A DNA stretch of 32,988 nt, from positions 1 to 32,988 of the forward strand of contig CALKWT010000275.1 of the NCBI GenBank assembly GCA_938003885.1, read 5' to 3'. Source of the DNA: an uncultured Balneolaceae bacterium (lineage in GTDB: Bacteria > Bacteroidota > Rhodothermia > Balneolales > Balneolaceae). Below, one piece after another: positions 24,566-32,461 of this stretch. Position 1 is the first letter of the stretch; the number at the start of each line of letters is the position of its first letter. A model generated the notes under the pieces. That model did not search any database. It was given only the letters and a program-made list of their open reading frames with translations, and was not told where the DNA came from. The position numbers were made by a program, and so were the translations under genes.

Positions 24566-25024
24566 ATGAACGGGGTGATTTGCCGCAATGGGGATTTTGA
24601 AGGGTATGGGGGAGAGTTCCAGCGAGGTATTGCTCAGATATTTATGATAAGTGTCGATGCTGCTGGCGAAACGGAGTGGATAGAAACGTTTAGCGGGAGT
24701 GGAAGAGAGTTTTTAAACCATATGATCCCAACTCAGAGCGGAGGATTTCTTTTATCAGGATCGTCATCTTCTTATGATGGAGATTTTGCAGGAGTGGGAA
24801 GTGGGGATAATTTATTGATTAAAGTTAATCAATCTGGTGAAAAGGAGTGGGTGAAGAAATATTCGGTTGGCGACTTACTAAGGGGCGGTAATGGTTTAGT
24901 AGTAGATGTTGGATCTTATCAAGATTTTGCTCTGATTCCATCGCCACAAGGTTATTATATCATATATCAGGGTGAGGATATCTTTCTCCTGGAAATCGAT
25001 GAACAAGGACAGTTCATTGAGTAG
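24566..25024 (+). pseudogene. Fragment of a repeat-containing (beta-propeller-like) secreted protein
   Basis: A 152-codon frame that begins 21 bp after tRNA-Leu. It has no signal peptide and starts in the middle of a repeat: GDFEGYGGEFQRGIAQIFMISVDAAGETEWIETFSGSG matches, in pieces, the common repeat form (S-x-DGD-x-SG...D-x-W-x-x-K-x-D-x-x-G-x-x-x-W-x-x-x-x-GGS) of large secreted Bacteroidota proteins. A second repeat runs GGFLLSGSSSSYDGDFAG and DNLLIKVNQSGEKEWVKKY. Full proteins carry a signal peptide and more repeats, so this looks like a 5'-truncated remnant. Its base composition is visibly AT-richer than the flanking genes. Position right behind a tRNA gene, a common integration point, fits acquired or rearranged DNA. 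It could instead be a short expressed protein; no ribosome-binding site is evident. Confidence 0.6.
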
Positions 25025-25108
25025 GATTCAGAGCTATCTATTCTGTAATTATTAGAAATAATTTCTTAACTTAGCTGTCTTGAATAAATTTTCAACGAAA
25101 CGTCGGAC

Positions 25109-25140
25109 TTGTTGAATCAAGGCAAGACCTGGTAATTTTA
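25109..25140 (+). promoter_or_regulatory. Candidate promoter of the tig-clpP-clpX cluster
   Basis: TAATTTTA (25133-25140) matches seven of eight positions of the TAnnTTTG pattern (last base A instead of G). TTG trinucleotides lie 18 and 21 bp upstream (25112-25114 and 25109-25111). Transcription would begin about 25146, some 15 bp before the GTG start. Match is imperfect. Confidence 0.35.
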
Positions 25141-25160
25141 GAAATTAAATAGAAGAAATA

Positions 25161-26540
25161 GTGGAACTATCCGTAAAGGAACTCACCTCAGTTGATAAAG
25201 AGATCGTTATAAAAGCCAATCGGGAGGATCTCGCAGAAAAATTTAATAACGCGTACAAAAAGTACCGTGCACAGATTCAGATGCCCGGTTTTCGTCCTGG
25301 AAAAGTTCCTCTGGGGCTGATTAAAAAGCGGTTCGGGCAAGAGATCGAGCTTGAAGAGATCAACAACTACGTACAAGAAGTGTACGAAAAGGAGATCGTG
25401 CCGGAGCATGAACCTGTCGGTGAAACCGAAATGACGGATATGAGCTGGGAGAATGACGAGCTGGAAGTGACATTCAAGATCGGTGCACGTCCACAATTCG
25501 AACTCGTGGATCTCAGTTCACTGACTTTTGATCAAATGGTGCATGACGTTACCGACGAAGAGGTGGAAGAAGAGATTCAGCGTACCCTCGACCGGCAGGG
25601 GAACTGGGAAGAGGTGGAAGATGAGATCACCGAAGAGCACCGCGTGACTGTCGATGCGGTGACGATTGGAGAAGATGGCGAGCCGATAGAAGAAGAGCGG
25701 GATGAAAATCAGGTTCTGGATCTTCGCCAGGAGTCTGCCAAAGAGTTCAGGGAGCATCTGGTTGGTAAGAAGACCGGGGACAAGGTCGAGATGAAGCTGG
25801 GTGAAGGAGATGAACTTGATCATTTCGAAATGGAGATCAAGAAAGTTGAAAAAATGAATCAGGCCGAACTTACCGATGAGTTTGCAAAAGAGGCTTCCCA
25901 GGGTATGGCAAACAATGTGGATGAGTTCAGAAGTTTCATCAAGAGCAACATGCAGCAGTATTACGACCAGACGTCGAAAGATATGTTCAGGCAGGAAGCG
26001 ATTGATAAGCTGACGAAAGCGCACGATTTTGAAATTCCTGAAGTGATGAAGACACAGGTTCTGAATCAGTATGTGGAAATGGCGAAACAGCAGTCTGGTG
26101 GAGAGCTGCCTGCGGGCTTCGATGTAGAGACGTACAAATCCAATATGGGCGAGCAGGCAATTCGCGAGGCCAAATGGGCGTTCATAAGTCAGGCTCTTCA
26201 GGAAAAATTTGATGATATCGAGATTACAGCCGAAGATATTGATGAATTTATCGGTATCGAGGCCGCCAGATTTGGTGTTACAGCCGATCAGCTGAAGAGT
26301 TTCTATGCACAAGATCCGGGACAGCTGGAAAATCTCAGAACAAGCATCCGGGAAAATAAACTGTTTGAGAAGCTCGCTGATGAGGTGGCTTTGAATGAGC
26401 TCTCCCGGGAGGAGTTTAACGATAAAAAAGAAGCTGAGGCCAAAGAGGAAGAGGAAGCCAATGCGTCTCAGGAAGCTGAAGAGTCTGGCGATAAAGAAGG
26501 CGATGACACAGAAAAGTCAGATGCCGGATCCACGGAGTAA
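25161..26540 (+). CDS. tig: Trigger factor, ribosome-associated chaperone and prolyl isomerase
   Basis: A 459-residue protein starting with GTG. The ribosome-binding N-terminal domain holds the signature MPGFRPGKVPLGLIKKRFG (about residues 42-60), the loop contacting ribosomal protein L23. A middle FKBP-like isomerase domain (about 150-235, HRVTVDAVTIGEDGEP onward) is followed by the helical C-terminal domain (AELTDEFAKEASQGM and later). The final 40 residues are a highly acidic tail (KEEEEANASQEAEES and GDKEGDDTEKSD), longer than in E. coli. It binds nascent chains at the exit tunnel. It is followed by clpP (71 bp) and clpX, the widely conserved tig-clpP-clpX order, which confirms the assignment. 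Confidence 0.97.
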   Translation: MELSVKELTSVDKEIVIKANREDLAEKFNNAYKKYRAQIQMPGFRPGKVPLGLIKKRFGQEIELEEINNYVQEVYEKEIVPEHEPVGETEMTDMSWENDELEVTFKIGARPQFELVDLSSLTFDQMVHDVTDEEVEEEIQRTLDRQGNWEEVEDEITEEHRVTVDAVTIGEDGEPIEEERDENQVLDLRQESAKEFREHLVGKKTGDKVEMKLGEGDELDHFEMEIKKVEKMNQAELTDEFAKEASQGMANNVDEFRSFIKSNMQQYYDQTSKDMFRQEAIDKLTKAHDFEIPEVMKTQVLNQYVEMAKQQSGGELPAGFDVETYKSNMGEQAIREAKWAFISQALQEKFDDIEITAEDIDEFIGIEAARFGVTADQLKSFYAQDPGQLENLRTSIRENKLFEKLADEVALNELSREEFNDKKEAEAKEEEEANASQEAEESGDKEGDDTEKSDAGSTE

Positions 26541-26611
26541 TCTGACGGAATCACAACGATAGCAACACAGAATCAGAAGCAGAAACTGAAAAAGATTAAA
26601 TAGAAGGAACG

Positions 26612-27256
26612 ATGAATTATAAGCAACCCATTTTCGAGATGCCGGACAATCCGAATGCCTCCCCGGTTCAGAGTAATTTGGTCCCGATGGTTGTAGAGAC
26701 CACAAACAGAGGAGAGCGAGCCTACGATATATATTCACGTCTGCTGAAAGACCGTATTATTATTCTGGGTACGCCTATAAATGACGCCGTAGCGAGTAAC
26801 ATTGTGGCACAGTTACTCTTTCTGGAATCCCAGGATCCTGAAAAAGATATCAACCTCTATATTAACAGCCCCGGCGGCGTGGTTTCTGCGGGAATGGCCA
26901 TCTACGATACCATGCAGTATGTAAGATGTGATGTAGCCACCACCTGTGTGGGGATGGCGGCCTCTATGGGTGCTGTCCTGTTGACAGCCGGTGCCGAAGG
27001 TAAGCGTCACGCCCTTCCGCACTCACGAGTGATGATTCACCAGCCACTGGGCGGTGTCCGAGGTCAAGCGAGTGATATCGAGATTGAGGCACAGGAGATC
27101 TTGCGCCTCAAGCAGGAGCTCAGCAGAATCCTTGCGGAGCACTCCGGCCAGAGTATCGATCAGATCATTCTCGATTCAGACAGAAACAAATGGATGACGG
27201 CAGATGAGGCCAAAGAGTATGGCCTGATCGACCAGGTTATGAGAAGAGAGTCCTGA
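26612..27256 (+). CDS. clpP: ClpP serine protease subunit with Asn at the catalytic Asp position
   Basis: A 214-residue proteolytic core subunit of the ClpXP machine; the RBS AGAAGGA precedes the ATG. The nucleophile Ser118 lies in CVGMAASMGAVLLT, and His143 in SRVMIHQPLGG. Family blocks YINSPGGVVSAGMAIYDTMQ and EYGLIDQV are intact, and the length is normal. In E. coli ClpP the triad Asp (185 of the precursor) is 49 residues after His136. Here the residue at the same distance is Asn192 (codon AAC, 27185-27187) in DSDRNKWMTADEA, where most ClpPs have D. There is no gap in between. A His-Asn arrangement is known from Listeria ClpP1, so activity may be reduced or conformation-dependent. clpX follows after 86 bp. 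Confidence 0.96.
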   Translation: MNYKQPIFEMPDNPNASPVQSNLVPMVVETTNRGERAYDIYSRLLKDRIIILGTPINDAVASNIVAQLLFLESQDPEKDINLYINSPGGVVSAGMAIYDTMQYVRCDVATTCVGMAASMGAVLLTAGAEGKRHALPHSRVMIHQPLGGVRGQASDIEIEAQEILRLKQELSRILAEHSGQSIDQIILDSDRNKWMTADEAKEYGLIDQVMRRES

Positions 27257-27271
27257 TTCATTCCGATGGTA

Positions 27272-27287
27272 ACCGCACTTTTGCGGT
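27272..27287 (+). other. Intercistronic hairpin between clpP and clpX
   Basis: ACCGCA (27272-27277) pairs perfectly with TGCGGT (27282-27287) around a CTTT loop. No T-run follows, so it is unlikely to terminate transcription. It may protect the upstream mRNA or mark a processing site between the two genes. Confidence 0.4.
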
Positions 27288-27342
27288 GCTCTCTGAATCC
27301 CGATCATCCCAAAAGTTATTCATCCGAATTTTAGTTTAATTT

Positions 27343-28596
27343 ATGAGTAATCAAAAGCAATCAGATACTGTAACCTGTTCGTTTTGTGGACGGAAGAGCC
27401 AGGAGGTCACCTCTATGGTTGCCGGCCCTGATGTGTACATCTGTAACCACTGTGTTGAGGATGCCTCCAGCATTATACAGAGTGACCTGAGTGCACTTAA
27501 CAAGCGGCGGGAAAAACAGTATCAGCCGATTATGAAACCAGTAGAAATCAAAGAGAGGCTGGATGAGTATGTGATCGGGCAGGAGGATGCAAAAAAGGCG
27601 CTCGCAGTTGCTGTCTACAATCATTATAAAAGGATCTCTATCACACCGGAACTCGGTTCGGATGACACCCGGATTGAAAAGAGTAATATTATCATGCTCG
27701 GCCCTACAGGGTCGGGTAAAACACTTCTGGCCAGAACGTTGGCTCAGATCATCGATGTTCCTTTCACCATTGCTGATGCAACCGTTCTCACCGAGGCCGG
27801 TTATGTAGGTGAAGATGTGGAAAGTATTCTCAGCAACTTGCTCCAGGCGGCAGACTACGATGTGGAGCGTGCGAAACGCGGTATCGTCTATATTGATGAG
27901 ATGGACAAAGTCTCCAGGAAAAGTGACAATCCATCGATCACCAGAGATGTCTCAGGTGAAGGCGTTCAACAGGCCTTACTGAAAATCCTGGAAGGAACCA
28001 CAGCCAATATCCCTCCCAAAGGGGGGAGAAAGCATCCCGAACAGAGCTTTATTCAGCTCGATACGACAGATATTCTATTCATCTGCGGAGGAGCTTTCAA
28101 CGGATTGGAAGATATTATTTCACAAAGGCTATCCGTCAGCTCGATGGGTTTCCACTCCAATGAGCAGGTGAAGTATGACAAGAACGATCCGAAAATATTT
28201 ACCCACGTCGAACCGGAAGATCTCCAGAAATTTGGATTGATTCCCGAACTGATCGGACGCCTTCCGATCATCTGCGGACTTGAGGAGCTCTCTGATGAAG
28301 CCCTGATTGAAATACTTCTGAAGCCCAAAAATGCGATCACCAAGCAGTATAAGAAGCTGTTCAGCATGGAAGATGTGGAGCTGGTGTTTGAGGATGAGGC
28401 GCTGGAAGCTGTTGTGAAAGGAGCCAAAGAGAGGAAAACAGGGGCGCGCGGGCTGCGATCTATTCTGGAAGCCATCATGGTTGATATCATGTTTGTGATT
28501 CCCTCGATGAAAAATGTAAAGCGTTGTGTCATCACCCGCGAAACGATCGAGGAGAAAGCACCGCCCATTTACGAGAAGCATAAAGCCTCCGCATAA
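27343..28596 (+). CDS. clpX: ClpX, AAA+ unfoldase of the ClpXP protease
   Basis: A 417-residue ATPase. The N-terminal zinc-binding domain has CSFCGRKSQEV and YICNHC (four Cys, residues about 12-40). Walker A is GPTGSGKT (Gly120-Thr127), Walker B is IVYIDEMDKVS, the pore loop is AGYVGEDVES, and the sensor-2 region is KERKTGARGLRS. The ClpP-docking loop carries MGF (SVSSMGFHSNEQ) where E. coli has IGF, a conservative change. FGLIPELIGRLPII is typical. It recognises and unfolds tagged substrates and threads them into ClpP encoded upstream. A weak hairpin with six T begins 7 bp after its stop, probably ending the cluster. Confidence 0.97.
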   Translation: MSNQKQSDTVTCSFCGRKSQEVTSMVAGPDVYICNHCVEDASSIIQSDLSALNKRREKQYQPIMKPVEIKERLDEYVIGQEDAKKALAVAVYNHYKRISITPELGSDDTRIEKSNIIMLGPTGSGKTLLARTLAQIIDVPFTIADATVLTEAGYVGEDVESILSNLLQAADYDVERAKRGIVYIDEMDKVSRKSDNPSITRDVSGEGVQQALLKILEGTTANIPPKGGRKHPEQSFIQLDTTDILFICGGAFNGLEDIISQRLSVSSMGFHSNEQVKYDKNDPKIFTHVEPEDLQKFGLIPELIGRLPIICGLEELSDEALIEILLKPKNAITKQYKKLFSMEDVELVFEDEALEAVVKGAKERKTGARGLRSILEAIMVDIMFVIPSMKNVKRCVITRETIEEKAPPIYEKHKASA

Positions 28597-28603
28597 GAGA
28601 AGG

Positions 28604-28628
28604 CTGATTTTCCGGCAAACAGTTTTTT
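28604..28628 (+). terminator. Weak terminator after clpX
   Basis: CTG-A-TTT (28604-28610) pairs with AAACAG (28617-28622) with one bulged A and a 6-nt loop, followed by TTTTTT (28623-28628). The stem is short and GC-poor, so read-through into the kinase gene is possible. Confidence 0.42.
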
Positions 28629-28724
28629 CGTTATACTTGGCTTCGGGAGACTTTCAGCTGAAGGGACCCCCATGTGGCTATAACTTATGATCCCGATGAA
28701 ACTTTTCGCCGATAATCTGCCGTC

Positions 28725-30005
28725 ATGAGATTTCTCATCCCGTCCAGCCGGATAAAAATTATCTTGGTAGCTCTGCTCATCTCCCTGGCAGGGGCCTCCT
28801 TCGTCTATAATCAGATTTTGGTGAACCGGATTATGGAGCAGGAGAGAAAAAATGTCGAGCTCTGGGCACGTGCATTTCAGCACAACTTTTCCCGGGTTCA
28901 GCAGGAGATCAGCCAGAACCTGACGATGGCAGCAAGAGAGATTCAAAAGTATGAGGAGGTTCCGGACAGTCTTTCCCGTCTTATCCTGGAGGCAGAGTCG
29001 GCCGCTATCACCAATGATTTTGTGCAGAAGGAGATCATCCTGGCGGAGGATCTGTTTAACATTCCTGTGATTTTGGCAGATGAATCGGGCTTCGCAATAG
29101 GAAACCGTTTCATAGAGGGGGACAACTATAATCTGGATGCCCTCATGAAGCAGTTTGCCGAGCTCCACGATCCCATCATCATTGAATTTGGCCACGACGA
29201 TGATATCCGCCATACCTTTGTCTATTACGGAGAGAGCCCGACCATCCGTTACCTCCGGTTTTTTCCCTACGTACAGGTTGGTATCCTGGCACTTCTTTTG
29301 GGCGTAGGGTACACCACCTACCGGAGTATTACACGATCGGAGCAGTCAAATCTCTGGGTTGGCATGGCGAGGGAGGCGGCTCATCAGCTGGGAACTCCAC
29401 TTTCAAGTATCTATGGATGGCTGCAGCTTCTGCAGGACAAAAGCGGGGATGACCAGGACGTCATTTCGATCACCTACGAGATCGAAAATGATGTCCAGCG
29501 GCTGCGTACAATTGCAGAACGCTTCAATAAAATAGGCTCTCAGCCGGAATTAAAGCTGATGAATATTGAGCTGATCGTGGATGAGGTGATCACCTATATG
29601 GAGAGAAGGCTTCCGCAGCTGGGAAAACAGATAGAGGTAAGAAAATCTGTATCTGTTACCTCCAAAGCGGAGGTGAATCCCGATCTTTTTAAATGGGCGA
29701 TAGAAAACCTGATCAAAAATGCGATGGATGCTATTCAGAAAAACAAGGAGAGATCTTTTGTTTCAATTGAGATCCGCCAGGAAGCAGACTTTATCATCAT
29801 TGATGTGGAAGATTCAGGTTCAGGAATTGAAAAGAAATATCTGAAAGAGGTCTTTAAACCGGGATTCAGCACCCGGAAGAGGGGGTGGGGGCTCGGGCTC
29901 AGCCTCACACGCAGAATCGTTGAGGATTACCACAAGGGTAAGATCTATGTGAATAGCAGTGAGGTGGACAAAGGGACCGTGATGAGGATTGAGCTCCCGG
30001 TCTAA
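28725..30005 (+). CDS. Membrane-bound sensor histidine kinase (orphan)
   Basis: A 426-residue kinase. Membrane segment 1 covers about residues 9-31, an extracytoplasmic sensor of about 150 residues follows, and segment 2 spans about 181-199. The dimerisation helix with phosphoacceptor His220 reads MAREAAHQLGTPLSSIYGW, a form common in Bacteroidota (AHQLGTPLSS). The ATPase domain has N-box ENLIKNAMDAI, G1 DSGSGI and G2 GWGLGLSL, so it should be active. No HAMP domain is visible; the linker after segment 2 is only about 10 residues. The signal sensed and the partner regulator are unknown, as no response-regulator gene is adjacent. Its stop codon overlaps that of the convergent ECF sigma gene. 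Confidence 0.92.
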   Translation: MRFLIPSSRIKIILVALLISLAGASFVYNQILVNRIMEQERKNVELWARAFQHNFSRVQQEISQNLTMAAREIQKYEEVPDSLSRLILEAESAAITNDFVQKEIILAEDLFNIPVILADESGFAIGNRFIEGDNYNLDALMKQFAELHDPIIIEFGHDDDIRHTFVYYGESPTIRYLRFFPYVQVGILALLLGVGYTTYRSITRSEQSNLWVGMAREAAHQLGTPLSSIYGWLQLLQDKSGDDQDVISITYEIENDVQRLRTIAERFNKIGSQPELKLMNIELIVDEVITYMERRLPQLGKQIEVRKSVSVTSKAEVNPDLFKWAIENLIKNAMDAIQKNKERSFVSIEIRQEADFIIIDVEDSGSGIEKKYLKEVFKPGFSTRKRGWGLGLSLTRRIVEDYHKGKIYVNSSEVDKGTVMRIELPV

Positions 30006-30589
30006 ACTCCGTTTTCTCTCCCTATATAGCCCCGTTTGTACGCATAATCCACCAGCTCAGCCTTCAGTAAATTTCTTCCGCGGTGCAGGCGGGACCGGAT
30101 GGTACCGATGGGGACATCCAGCATATTGGCGATCTCTTCATAGGTAAAATCTTCCACATCGCAGAGCAACACCACCGTTCGGAAATCTTCGGGCAGACTG
30201 TTCAACGCCTTTGAGAGATCGTCATCCATCATCTGGCGATACATATTGCGTTCCAGATTGGTAGACTCGGTATGTTCCGCCCGGATCGTTTCATAAAAGA
30301 CGGCAACCTCATGATAATCGACCTGTTGCGGGATCTTGGTCTTTTTACGGTACCCGTTAATGTAGGAGTTTTTTAAAATTCTGAAGAGCCAGGCTTTTGC
30401 ATTGGTACCCCTCTCATAACTTCCAAAAAATCGATAAGCTTTTACGATCGTGTCTTGTACCAGATCTTCCGCATCGATGGGGTCTGCTGTCAGTCTTAGT
30501 CCAAAATTGTAGAGAGAGTCAAGATGAGGCAGCATTTCGTTTTTAAATTCATCTTGTTTTCTTGTTTGCTTTTCTGTCAGTTCTTTCAT
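30002..30589 (-). CDS. ECF-type RNA polymerase sigma factor
   Basis: A 195-residue extracytoplasmic-function sigma-70 factor. Region 2 (about residues 27-84) has LYNFGLRLTADPIDAEDLVQDTIVKAYRF in family form and AWLFRILKNSYINGYRKK, for core binding and -10 recognition. Region 4 (about 127-176) has LPEDFRTVVLLCDVEDFTYEEIA and IPIGT-like VPIGTIRSRLHRGRNLL, the HTH reading the -35. Region 3 and region 1 are absent, as expected. No anti-sigma factor gene lies beside it within the window, and the upstream 684 bp are gene-free, so its control is unclear. It converges with the histidine kinase with a 4-bp stop overlap. Confidence 0.94.
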   Translation of the reverse strand: MKELTEKQTRKQDEFKNEMLPHLDSLYNFGLRLTADPIDAEDLVQDTIVKAYRFFGSYERGTNAKAWLFRILKNSYINGYRKKTKIPQQVDYHEVAVFYETIRAEHTESTNLERNMYRQMMDDDLSKALNSLPEDFRTVVLLCDVEDFTYEEIANMLDVPIGTIRSRLHRGRNLLKAELVDYAYKRGYIGRENGV

Positions 30590-31273
30590 GTTGCCCTTTG
30601 TGAAATGAACGAATTATAATTTAGCTTTCATCCCTTTTAAATCTATTTTCACATCAAAACTCATCACCCTCACTCTACTTATATTAAATCTGTCGATGAG
30701 TTCTCATAAATCCGTAACAAACATGAGATGTCTAACCGGCACTGGATCTGTTGATATTTAAATATCTACATCCGGTTTATATCCGGCTTCACACAAAATC
30801 CAACTGCCCTGGCCGGACTGCTTTCTCTATGTAACAGATTTTATGCTAATAAAACAAATAAAAAAACTCTGAATAAACGAATACAGCATGGAAATATCAG
30901 CCACGCTGCCCCCGTCCCATAAGGTATCCCGCATCAATTACTTTCAACCATTGTGCGGCGGTGATGATTGCTAACACAAGTGCCTGAGATTTGTTCCTGA
31001 GAATTTACAGCAGAATTTGCAAAGAGTGAGCATCCTCTATGGCGAATGTGCGATCCTCAGAGGATAGAATATGGAAGAGCCGCAGAGAGAGTCAGGCAAA
31101 AAGGAGTGGCCGGGTAATGATTGGCAAACCAGTGACAGAGCACTCAGCATGGCCGGGCCAGAGAGTCCGGCTGGGGAAGAGACGGAGTAGTATATACGCT
31201 ACCATATCCGGGTCATTCTGAGATGGCGGGGCAGAGAGATCACCGGGGAGCGAAACTCTCCGGCCGTCCCGGA
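30590..31273. other. Gene-free region of 684 bp between sigma factor and LysM/RlpA-like gene
   Basis: The first 300 bp beside the sigma factor are AT-rich and must contain its promoter, though I found no exact TAnnTTTG box. It holds a perfect 14-bp palindrome GATATTTAAATATC (30753-30766), two ATCCGG copies 11 bp apart just after it, and an ATCCTC-A-GAGGAT inverted repeat (31053-31065). The right half is G-rich and has only short frames of low protein likelihood, including a 60-codon one at 31039-31221. No tRNA or known RNA family was recognised. Confidence 0.4.
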
Positions 31274-32461
31274 TCACTCATCCATGTAGATGGTGGCTTC
31301 TGCCTGGGCAAGAGAAGAGAAGTCCAGCAGTTCGTAGGCTCTTCTCGATAATTTCAACCCGCCGCCGCTATAACGGTCATTGATTTTTACAAATACCCCG
31401 CGTTGATTGGCGGGATTCTCAACATAGATAATACTTCCCAATACCATATTGGGATGAGCACCGGTCAGCTCATCGGGATTGTAAAGTTCGCCGCTGGAGG
31501 TGGCGGTAGCCCGGTCTTCCTGTGAGTAGACTGTCACTGGAACGGTTCCCAGATCATTCAGGTTCGCATTCTCCCGGTAGGGATTGGGAAAAGAACGAGT
31601 AGGCGGCAGCAGCACGGTAATCTGCTGGCCGGAGGAGAGGGATTGGATGTTGATGTCCGGGTTGAGTGCTGCGAGCTCGGGCGCTGACATCTGGAATTTT
31701 GAGAGTATGGACCCGGTGTTTTCACCACTTTGCAAACGGTAAGAGGCGAAACGGCCTTGAGGGGTAGAGTTCTCGGCACCTTCGGCAATGGAGGGCGGTG
31801 CCTGAAGCCTGCGGACGGAGAGCCGCTGCCCTACACGGATATTGTCATTGGGCAGACTGTTGAGTGTGCGCAGCTCATTGACGGTCATATCAAAACGGCG
31901 TGCAATTTGGGTAAGGGTATCGCCACTGCGGACCAGATAGGTATCGCTGTTCTGAGCCGATTCCTGCATCTGCTGTACAACGGATGTTCTCTGTTGATCA
32001 TCCATCTGCTCAATTTCATCGATGGTGGGCGGGGCGGTTTGCGCCGAAGAGGCACTCTCCGGATAGAGAACCAGGGTTCTGCCGACCTCTATGGAGGTGC
32101 CGTCCAGGTTGTTCCAGTTCTGAATTTCTGCGATGGTTACATCATATTGTCGGGAGATGGCAAAAAGGGACTCTCCCTGACGCACCTGGTGGGTCACCCT
32201 GTTCTCACCAGCCGGCGGAGTCACCCGCAGCCTTTGGCCCGTCTGCAGATTGTCACTGGAGAGACTATTCCACTCCCTGAGTTCCGATACGGTGATATTG
32301 TAATCCCGCGAGATGCTGAAAAGGGTCTCCCCCTGAGTGACCGTATGGTGATCGGTGCTCTGGTTTTGTGAAGCCTGCTGGCCAACCGACGGATTATGCA
32401 GCAAGAGCAGAATCCCAGTCAGAATTATCAGAAACCGGAATTTAATCATCATACCTATCAC
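31274..32461 (-). CDS. Secreted protein with four LysM repeats and an RlpA-like double-psi beta-barrel domain
   Basis: A 395-residue exported protein. The signal peptide is about residues 1-28 (IILTGILLLL...SVGQ). Four LysM peptidoglycan-binding repeats follow: HTVTQGETLFSISRDY, HQVRQGESLFAISRQY, YLVRSGDTLTQIARRF, and a divergent YRLQSGENTGSILSKF. A Gln-rich linker separates repeats 2 and 3. The C-terminal part (about 307-393) has RlpA-like blocks: ATSSGELYNPDELTGAHPNM, FVKINDRYSGGGLKLS and RRAYELL. The AH and NDR positions match the His and Asp essential for lytic transglycosylase activity of RlpA. RlpA usually carries a SPOR domain; here LysM repeats provide wall binding. Start at 32461, 32452 or 32449 is possible; the first overlaps the upstream TPR gene by 20 bp. 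Confidence 0.88.
   Translation of the reverse strand: MIGMMIKFRFLIILTGILLLLHNPSVGQQASQNQSTDHHTVTQGETLFSISRDYNITVSELREWNSLSSDNLQTGQRLRVTPPAGENRVTHQVRQGESLFAISRQYDVTIAEIQNWNNLDGTSIEVGRTLVLYPESASSAQTAPPTIDEIEQMDDQQRTSVVQQMQESAQNSDTYLVRSGDTLTQIARRFDMTVNELRTLNSLPNDNIRVGQRLSVRRLQAPPSIAEGAENSTPQGRFASYRLQSGENTGSILSKFQMSAPELAALNPDINIQSLSSGQQITVLLPPTRSFPNPYRENANLNDLGTVPVTVYSQEDRATATSSGELYNPDELTGAHPNMVLGSIIYVENPANQRGVFVKINDRYSGGGLKLSRRAYELLDFSSLAQAEATIYMDE

Noticed and set aside
24461..25024. Idea of an intact genomic island at tRNA-Leu
   Set aside because: No integrase or duplicated tRNA end could be seen, and the conserved tig-clpP-clpX cluster follows almost immediately; only a small remnant is present.
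25047..25063. AATTATT-AGA-AATAATT inverted repeat considered as a terminator after the fragment gene
   Set aside because: The stem is made only of A-T pairs and is not followed by a T-run, so it would not terminate efficiently.
25518..26312. 264-codon minus-strand frame antisense to trigger factor
   Set aside because: Leu/Phe/His-rich reading of the opposite strand of an acidic protein gene; no motif and no start signal.
28632..28639. TATACTTG considered as the histidine kinase promoter
   Set aside because: It matches seven of eight positions of TAnnTTTG but has no TTG at the -33 distance and would leave an approximately 80-nt leader; too weak to list as a feature.
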